Of a stretch of 64,000 nucleotides of DNA, positions 56,391 to 64,000 are shown piece by piece. The notes below the pieces were generated by a model. That model was not told the origin of the DNA. It did not search any database and worked only from the letters and a program-made list of their open reading frames with translations. This stretch comes from Spirometra erinaceieuropaei (lineage: Eukaryota > Platyhelminthes > Cestoda > Diphyllobothriidea > Diphyllobothriidae), in the NCBI GenBank assembly GCA_902702965.1, contig CACRXP010000015.1, forward strand, positions 589,662-653,661, in the 5' to 3' direction. A program made the position numbers and the translations under genes. The stretch's first letter is position 1; each line of letters begins with the position of its first letter.

Positions 56391-58020
56391 GCCAACGGTA
56401 TTCTTCCCAGAGTCAAAAGACAGCAATTTAGTCAAAAAGCAGACTGTCTTGTCACCGTGACCCCTCGGTCAGGTTTAACCGAAGCAAAACGCCGGAGACG
56501 GCAGTCTAACACGAGCAGTTCAGATGAGTAGTCCGTGCTGGCTGTTACCGAAACCTCCAGGGACACTCGTGGCCAGCATCTCCGAGGATACGACTTTGGT
56601 ACCAAGCCTTGACGCTTGCAAAAGCCACCAGCTCTGACCCCAGTGTGTGTGTGTGCGGCAGTGCTCGACTGGGACAAATCCACTGTGATGGATACTGAAA
56701 TGCACCCCCGAAAGGTCTGACATCGCAAAATCTTCAGAAATGCCATGTGGCCGAAGTCCGATCCTACGGAAAGATCGGTATACCCGAAGTGAAGTCTCAC
56801 CTTTTTTATTTAACACAATAGTCCATTGGATCGCTTTGGCGGACACGGTGTGAATGTAGCCCTCTGAAAGCTATAACCAAACATGGCTTTTACTGATGAC
56901 GAACTTGCACATGTTCGACAAAAGGTGTACTTTGCTAGGAACTTTGTCCATTTGGCTTGCGCACAAACAGCAAGTGCAAACCGGCACGATACCTAAGCTG
57001 CCAGCTCTTATAATCGTCTCTGATGATTAACGCGACCGGAGTACGCCAACCGAGACTTCACAAAACCGTATGATTTGCCGTTTTAAACCTGCTCCGTGGC
57101 AAAACAGCGGCCGAACACCACGACGTTTTGCAAATAAAGATTAAATACTTGTCATCGATATGTACTTCCAGGTTCACTAAGGCCCTCTGCCAAGTAGTGC
57201 TTCAGTCATTATCTTGGTATTATTCGGACTAACCACGTTTCAATAAGGTCAAGGTCCTGTCGATAGATGTATAACAGCAAACTAATGCACGGTTCTGAAC
57301 CCCTACGCGTCAGGTAGCCTGCTCGTTTGCTTATGAAGAATTTGCCTCAAATCAGAGTGCGGAGTGCTTCCTGTTAGGTTCTCTGTTTTGCATATCCGCG
57401 GTATTCCAATATACCTATGATCCGAAAAGCATAAACCCGACCAAAACCGGAGGAGAATAAAGCAGTAGATTTGAATTATTAAAGGCCTTGGTTCATGTAA
57501 TGGTTTAAGGACTTTTCGGATACTCCCCATGGCCCGGTAATGACCGTATTACTTCAGAGGTCCTCGACATTTAGACAATGACAGCTCCAACAGACCTCAG
57601 TGACAACAAATTCTGCTGGAAATCACGAGGCAATTCGGTCAAGTCCGGCACTTCCAAGGCACACGCCTCAAGCGTCGGCGATGCTCGCAGACTTGATCGA
57701 TTTAGTTGCTATTTCAGAGGCAGTTGACCTACACTGAGTGGCCCTGCTCACGACGTCGATGACAGCTGTACTGGTGACATGGACCAAGATGGAAGTCCGG
57801 TCGCTAACATTCAATGACTGCCTAGACTGTTGTCCAAACAGACTTCTATCATTCCTTACATTTCCTCCAAAGACTATGTGTCTTGATCGGTCGGTGCAGA
57901 GGTTACGGATTTGCCATTGTGGGCTTCCTGGTAGTTGCTTTATAACCCAGACAAGGTCATTTCTGAATGTGTGTTTCGCACAAGAGTTGGGCATTGGTGT
58001 TCGAAAATATAGACCTATGA

Positions 58021-58215
58021 GCCGACCACTTCAGAGGTGCCTTCAGCCGTTCCTCCATCATCTCCGACGCTGCCATTGCCCGTCTGCCTCGAGTGGAGAC
58101 CAACACCGATGTCAACCTCCCGCCCCCCCCTCTACGAACCCACCAAGGCTGTGCAGCAGCTCTTCAGCGGGAAAGCGCCGCATCAGACACGACGCCTGCC
58201 GCGCCGGATAAATGT
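58021..58215 (+). pseudogene. RTE-like LINE fragment (region before the RT)
   Basis: Reads ADHFRGAFSRSSIISDAAIA then RLPRVETNTDVNLPP, shifts frame at a C8 run (about 58118-58125), and continues PTKAVQQLFSGKAP with a second shift. This is the conserved segment just before the RT in an RTE-type LINE common in diphyllobothriid worms, as I remember it. RT itself is absent. Confidence 0.65.
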
Positions 58216-59510
58216 CGACACTAGGGAAAACCCGATCGAAGTACTTACCCTATTTTCGAACACGAAAAAGTGAGTGAAGTTGCAAAAACGATCAAGAAGT
58301 ACAACAATCAAGAGTCAGTTGCAACATAACAGCAAGCGAGGTTCTGAATAAGCATCTTTCCTGATACCTATAAAAGTTGCATTTGGAAGAAAATGGTTTT
58401 TGTACGCACTTCGCTCTCCGTTGGTCTTTTAGTGCTTATATGAATTTACTAATGGCATATAGAAACACGAACAAAACGCGTTTCATACATACATTTCATC
58501 GGAAATTGCGTCGTGTTCATACTCTATGTTTGATGAAATAATTTAGTTTGCTTTACACGGAGCCTTTGATAATGAAATAACTGATATGCCAATGTGCACG
58601 TTCGCATTATCTAATAGCCTAATGTCGTGTGGTCTCTATTAACTGCAACATTTAATGGGAATAGGGAGGCACCTTTAAATGTCGCATGCATTGTTATAGT
58701 AATTCGCTTCAGAGGAAGCCTTAAAAACCAATGAATAGGTAGGTCGTGTTTCAAAATCTACGAGTATCATCGATCGTTCATGGAATTTTAATGGTCCTTT
58801 TGCTGTAACACTACGTTTGACTAAGACGCGGCGTCCATTTCAATGAATCTGAACAATGGATGCTTTATGCAGCACTTCATTTTTACAAGCATTACGGACC
58901 GATTTTGTAATCACATACCACCTCGAAAGTGATTGCTATTTCGTGTGTAGCTACCTTGGATGACTGGAAAGATACTCAATCGGAAGCCAACCAGCGTAAG
59001 CTAGGAACAATGTCTATGCTGTTATATTTCAGGAAACTACCAAATATTTTAACTGTCTAGAAGGATGTTGGGCATGGTTTGTCCTTCCTGAAGAAGTTAC
59101 ACTTCAGTTCGAAAATCTTAAGCCAGTTTTTACAGACATGCCCTGCCTAGTAGCAGATAGAGATCTAGTTTAGTTCTGGTAAATTGTGCACACATCTTTT
59201 GAGTCTGTGCAAAGTATCCCCAACAAAATCGGCGATGTCTTGGAATAATAGAAAACTGCTTGTCGAGTTGACGCTCTGTTCCATCCCTTCTTACATGCCT
59301 TCCTTAACCCTCGGCTAAGTGCTGCTAAGCTCCGACACCACAGTCTCCTGCCGCTCCTCCTCCTCCTTCTCATCCTCCTCCTCCACTTCTTCTTCCTCTC
59401 CCACCTCCTCTTCTTATTCTGTACAAATGTGACTTACATTGAGTTTAACATAGAAATGCCAGAAATGTAGCTGGTTTCATAGCTGCTAAACAAGGAGGCT
59501 GATTGAGTGT
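58216..59510. other. no gene recognised; pyrimidine tract at 59340-59417
   Basis: A CTCCTCCTCCT-type polypyrimidine run is the only structure seen. Confidence 0.5.
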
Positions 59511-59519
59511 CTTACACTA

Positions 59520-59690
59520 ACCTAATCCCACTAATGCTGACCTTTAGCCCACTCTAAACCCAAACCAAACATCAAACCGCACCCTGAACCTAGGCCTTAT
59601 CGTAATGAACGCAAGGGAACTCTGAGCATGCTTAGGCCGGGCATGACATTTATACAGTTTGGCCTACACAGCGTTGTTCCAACATACGCT
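59520..59690 (+). repeat. dispersed repeat R, copy 1
   Basis: Contains CCACTAATGCTG, AAACCGCACCCT, TCTGAGCATGCTTAGGC and CCTACACAGCGTT. The first half recurs at 59969-60045 and the second half at 62303-62408. Confidence 0.8.
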
Positions 59691-59968
59691 AATTGTTTTC
59701 TATGCGTGAATATTGCTTGAAAGTTAGCCAAATCCAAATTATTACTCGAATGGGAATGTATCCTGTTTCAAAGTGTATTCATCAGCAATTTTGCATAAAG
59801 CGACTTGTCTACGTTTTTGTAGGGTCATAGTATGGATTTTATATACGTTGATATCAAAGTAAAGGACAGAGTAAACGCCTGGTTATATGATTTGGTTGTC
59901 ACGCGACATGGTTACGCGGAAACATTGTCTCATTATGTAGTGTAATCATTGGACCCAGTCTGAGCACT

Positions 59969-60045
59969 TATAACCCCACTAATGCTGGCCCTAAACTCAC
60001 TCTTAACCCAACCCAAACACCAAACCGCACCCTCAACCTGACAGT
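59969..60045 (+). repeat. dispersed repeat R, copy 2 (5' half)
   Basis: Matches CCACTAATGCTGGCCCTAAA ... AAACCGCACCCT. Confidence 0.75.
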
Positions 60046-60049
60046 TCGA

Positions 60050-61090
60050 CCATCGATTTCGACGATGTCCACCGTGTGCCCCACAGCTGCAGCTGCAGCG
60101 GTGGGAGCAGGGACGGTGACTTGCGCAGGGGTTTATAGTGCCGGTAGACTTGCGCTGCATCTACCTACACTCTCTCCTCCTCCCCCGCCTGAGCCCGGTG
60201 TCAAGACAGAGTCAAGAAGACCGGAGACGAGGGAAGTCGCAGGTGGATGGCTCGGACGGATCCTCACCTTGGCGTTCCACCACACCCCCTCGTCCACACA
60301 ACAATAACCAGGATTTCAACCAACACAAGAGAGATTTGGAGGCTGGAACGACCGAAGCCGCACCTAGGCGTGCCGCCAACGCCTGGCTCGGATCCCACAC
60401 TGTGGTGGGAGTGCCATAAAGGCCACATTAAGAAGGAGCCATTGCAGCCTGACTCTCAGACCGCCTCCAGTGAAGGAGGAGGTCCAAGGTACCCCGTCAG
60501 TTGGCAGCCTTCCAAGCCACGGCTTTTAGCCCACCGTGATAGCTTCAAGCGCGTCAGATTGTTTATAGTGAGGACAATGCGCTGAGTGGTCGATCTCACT
60601 CTCCCTTCCCATCCCCACACCCCAGCTGACACGGTGGCTGACACGGTCGACTGACCGTGCCTGCGCGCGCCACAGCACGACCTGGCCCCCCATACACACA
60701 AACACCAGGATTTCACACAACGGGGGTTGATCGGCGTGTCTCTCACTTGCGTGAGAGGGCCGTGGAAGGTGCTGTTTCAGCCCGTCCCCAGCCCACCAGT
60801 CCGCCACTCCACCCAACACACACACTACGCGACGAACTGCGTGAACCGAGTGCGGGTCTCAATCAGCAACCTTCCTATCCACGACGCTTGAAATGTCGGG
60901 ATAGCCTCGGACTCAAGTCACCCATGCAGCCGAAGCCGCATTGGAACTGAGTCGAGATGCACACTTCGCACTTCCGTGGAAGGTGGCAGTTGGGTGCATG
61001 CGGTGGGAGAGTGTTGATGCCTGGTAGGGTGACGGGAGGTAGAGAGTGAGTGAATGTGTGGTGTAGCCGCCGGTTGTCTACCGCAGGTCG
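60050..61090 (+). repeat. GC-rich repetitive sequence, no gene assigned
   Basis: GC-rich, Pro/Arg-coding in every frame. It lies between repeat R and LINE C and looks like part of a diphyllobothriid zinc-finger repeat, but I cannot define its limits. Confidence 0.35.
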
Positions 61091-61099
61091 TCGTGGATG

Positions 61100-61797
61100 C
61101 GCACGTTGCCGGCTTACAGGCCTCGATCCTTTATGGTTCCGTAGATTACAAAACGGACTATTTTTGCTATTTAAACTCTTATATAATCACACATTTAACC
61201 CACTCACCTCTTTAAGACATCATATCCACCCACCACGTAACAGTCACCGTGAGGTCTTTTTATTTCTGCCTCTGGCACGTACTGTTAAATATCGTCGGTT
61301 CTTTTCTGTAAATGCAATTGCTATTTGGAATAAACTACCCATGAGTGCGAAAACTCTGCAAAATTATCCTTTATTTAAGAGAACTATTACGGGATTTTTG
61401 CATTCAGAAAAGCTCCCACAAATTTTGGGTGCTGAAAACTCTGATCGACTGTACCGTAGCGATGGCGTTTGTGGTCTTTGAACACTATGGCCGGTCTCAC
61501 CAGCTGTTCCTCAACGCCTCTACTTTGGCTATCCCCAACTTCATGAAAGGAATTTGACGTCCGAAAATCTCCGATACCGTGCAACTTCCCCCCCTTCTTG
61601 ACGGTCGATATTCTACCACCGCCGGCAGTTTTTTCTCCTGAGCCCTCCAAACCATAAAAACCACCATCAACTGTATTTTTATCCCTTTAGCTCAGGAGTT
61701 TTTTCCACTGTCGGTCGGATTTATGTTTAAACGCTTCCCTTGACAATGCCTGTAAACTGGCATTAAATAAAAATTTATTTATTTATTTAATAGGCCC
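61100..61797 (+). pseudogene. LINE family C, 3' end
   Basis: The last RT segment (LLFKLLYNHTFNPLTSLRHH, then FFSVNAIAIWNKLPMSAKTL) is followed by a 3' UTR ending TGCCTGTAAACTGGCATTAA and a TTTA tandem. It is 5'-truncated. The same 3' end is at 1-148. Confidence 0.75.
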
Positions 61798-62110
61798 ATG
61801 CGATGCCTGAAGGTGCGAGGGCAGTTGAGACGAGCATGGCGGGTATAGGCTGGTGCTCCAGGCACTAGTTCTCCAGTCTTTGTGCGATGGATTCGCAAGT
61901 GACCGACCAGGCCGATTCGTGAGGTTAACGTGCGTGGGCAGTGTGGGCATGAGAAGTCGGCGGTGTCAGTGTCAGCTACAAAGGAGGCGGTGGTGGTGGC
62001 GCAGGGCGATGAAGCGAGGGTGGGGTGTGCACGGTGGATGTGTTGGGTGTGTCGGGAGTGCGGTTAGTGCCGCTCTCGTGGATGGGCATGTGGCCGAATA
62101 GGCCCACGGC
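61798..62110 (-). pseudogene. C2H2 zinc-finger repeat gene fragment
   Basis: The minus strand encodes GLFGHMPIHESG (end of one finger), a Pro-rich spacer, a frameshift near 61978, then a complete finger FSCPHCPRTLTSRIGLVGHL-RIH (CX2CX12HX3H), a TGELVPGAPAYT linker and the start of another finger (RTFRHRMGLL), cut off exactly where the LINE C tail begins. Highly similar finger arrays are very common in diphyllobothriid genomes as I recall them. Confidence 0.7.
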
Positions 62111-62302
62111 TACCCTCACCTGATTTAGCCCTCCGATCGAGGCGGTTGCCCGGGGTGTGGCCGCTGAGCAGAGCCCAGCTACGTGGAGCCACAGGTGAGA
62201 GTTGAGTGCCAACAAGTGGACGCTAGGCGTAGTCTCACCTGCAAGCAAGTGAGCGACCACCACGACCATCACGTGAACCCACCGCTGACACCCATACACC
62301 CC

Positions 62303-62408
62303 ACACCCAACCTAGGTCTTATCGTAATTCACGCAAGAAAACTCTGAGCATGCTTGGGCGGAGCATGAAATTTATACAGTTTCGCCTACACAGCGTTATT
62401 ACAACCCT
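62303..62408 (+). repeat. dispersed repeat R, copy 3 (3' half)
   Basis: Matches TCTGAGCATGCTTGGGC ... CCTACACAGCGTT of copy 1. Confidence 0.8.
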
Positions 62409-63239
62409 GCCAGCACCAGCCTAGGCTGGCTGCGCCTTGCCGCCGCGGCAAGAGGTGCCTATGACGCGGCCAAACGTGGCCATTTGACGCGCCTAAGGCG
62501 TGGCCTTCGACACCACATGCAGGTTTGGCCACACCATCCGAAAAAATGCGTAGCGGCGTCCCCATTCTCCATTCGTCCCCCATCCTTTTATGGCCTCCGT
62601 TTTTAACTCGCGAGTGCACTCATTCTAAACTGGCGTCGGTCGCAGTAAGATTACATGTATCAAAGAATCCTCCTCGCCTCGGCTAAAGCAAATCAGCGAT
62701 AAACACCCCGCGTAAGTGAACAACCGGACAACCTAGTTGGCGTTCAATCTATCCTACGACATAGACAAGTGGACAGACAGTGGTTAGAAAGGACGGTTCA
62801 TTGAGTATTTGCAAATGAGAAAAATCGGTCTGAAAAATACTGGCAGGGATGCAGTTCTTCAATGGACATTAAAGGGATTCCACTGGTTATCGGCGGTTCC
62901 TTCAAAAAAGAACTGTGGTAAAACATGTATAATGCTTTTGCCATTGAAGTAATCAACAATGCTAATAGCGGGATAAATGCAATTCCTAGATGGCGTGTCA
63001 TAAGGAGGCTTCCTTCAGGGCAGGCCAGACGCGGGTCTGGCGTTCTGAATTCGTCTGCCCGTCCCCAGACACGGACAAGTCACGCCCACAGTTCTATGTA
63101 CAGGACCTTAATCGGCCTCCTGTGGGTCTACACCGGGTCCGCATTTAAATGTGACTAGTTTGCCCCCCCTCGCCTCGTTGACTGCGAGGATAATTGACGG
63201 TCCCAATGGTCCCACTTCATCACCGTCTCGTGCGAAGAA
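62409..63239. other. no gene recognised
   Basis: Short ORFs without domains. Confidence 0.4.
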
Positions 63240-63920
63240 AATTCATAAAACCAAATTGGGAGCTTTAACTTGCCGCACAAAAAACCGGGCAGGCGTGTCG
63301 CAGATAACATTGGCTAAGTTCACCTTTACGATATTTTGCGTGTGTGGAATACGCAGACCACTGGCCTGGAGGTCTTTCAGCTCGCCAACACAGTCGCCCA
63401 GGAAGTCATCCAACGGATCGGGCTTGCCGGGACCGGAGAACACTCCAATAATGAAGGGCTGACCAACAACGGGATGGCGAACACGAGCAAGAATCGGCCA
63501 CAGGCCCTGACTAGACCCCTTGAATATTTTTAGTCAGTCGATATGCAGTTGGATGTGCATTTCAGGAACGGTTGTTCAATAATTTAATTTTTTAATTAAA
63601 GACCAATCGTGGTCCCATCAAAGCAAGTAAAAATAAATTTACATGTGAATTTCAGACGAGGTAGGAAGAATCAGTAGTTGATCTATCAGACCACGCTTAA
63701 GACCTAAATGAACATAGTTACCTTTGTTTAGGGGCTTGTTAATGCAGGTTCGAGGCATTTGCAATAGCGTCCTTGGGTCTTTGGGTACTTCTGTGTGGTA
63801 GGATCGCAGCACCCGCAACAACTTCTTTGTTGTGGATAGTGGCATTTGGACCTCCAAGCAGAATTCCCGTAAATCCGCCAGGAAGCATTTGCCTGCGACC
63901 GCGTCCTCGCTTATGTCTAC
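63240..63920 (-). pseudogene. Tnp-type transposase remnant
   Basis: Reading leftwards from about 63920: VAGKCFLADLREFCLEVQMP, LLRVLRSYHTEVPKDPRTLL, GNYVHLGLKRGLIDQLLILP, an interruption at 63550-63645, then LKIFKGSSQGLWPILARV, QPFIIGVFSGPGKPDPLDDF and ANVICDTPARFFV, stopping at 63243. The series WPIL...PFiIGvf.G..KP...dfl...EL..L...ICD.PAR is that of transposase-related proteins widespread in animals. An in-frame TGA stands before LKIFKG. Further C-terminal coding sequence was not found. Confidence 0.7.
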
Positions 63921-64000
63921 AGGTTCTAAACTTGCTAGTAACTAACGCAGTAAGATGACTACCGGTGTAAACTTCTGGGACTAGTTCGGGCATTTCTAAT

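Noticed and set aside
57008..57050. GTCTCTGATGA on the plus strand
   Set aside because: The 3' half of a hammerhead is absent.
1..64000. CRISPR arrays, operons or other prokaryotic systems
   Set aside because: None are seen; spliced genes and LINEs show the DNA to be animal.

Overview
The window is eukaryotic and very probably from a tapeworm, most likely a diphyllobothriidean (Spirometra, Dibothriocephalus or Schistocephalus type). The reasons are genes split by GT-AG introns, a conserved ciliary IFT gene, introns of only 35-38 nt, Penelope-like elements carrying hammerhead ribozymes, and a C2H2-finger repeat and an RTE-type LINE that resemble sequences I remember from those worms. The species assignment is inference. 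There is a 708-base assembly gap at 26269-26976.

Three host-type genes can be modelled. (1) 5555-12431 (+), five exons with matching phases: a 393-residue protein with two tandem ZSWIM3-N/FAR1-like C..C..HxH domains, no name known to me. (2) 28091-34808 (+), two exons around a 5.05-kb intron: intraflagellar transport protein IFT56/TTC26, a complete 554 residues. (3) 50632-51614 (+): a DUF4806-type protein whose exons are separated by tiny introns of 35, 36, 38 and 36 nt, with AATAAA 65 nt after the stop. A 58-residue signal-peptide ORF at 55121-55297 (-) is a weaker candidate.

Most of the rest is mobile DNA. A CR1/Jockey-like LINE (here family A) occurs at 150-2240 (-), 14025-15800 (+), 17541-18790 (-), 19692-22814 (-) and 40010-40515 (+). 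Two of these copies sit inside a + strand LINE of another family (B, 16490-24098). Fragments of further LINEs lie at 1-148 and 61100-61797 (C), 53500-54400 (D) and 58021-58215 (RTE-like). A complete Gypsy/Mag-like LTR retrotransposon lies at 40860-45741 (-): both LTRs, one gag-pol frame, five nonsense codons and no frameshift. Penelope-like (PLE) sequence occupies 35922-38914, with an RT/GIY-YIG ORF at 36937-37870 (-). A Tnp-type transposase remnant closes the window (63240-63920, -).

The most unusual signal is a set of short elements bounded by inverted repeats that carry hammerhead-ribozyme motifs (9371-10060, 35922-36819, 55512-56153, and a second family at 54402-54646). Each motif has a CUGANGA core, a 6-bp stem II, GAAAC and GUC, with a stem III so short (palindromic ACGU) that cleavage would need two copies. 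One motif has been split by a 498-bp solo LTR flanked by AACT.
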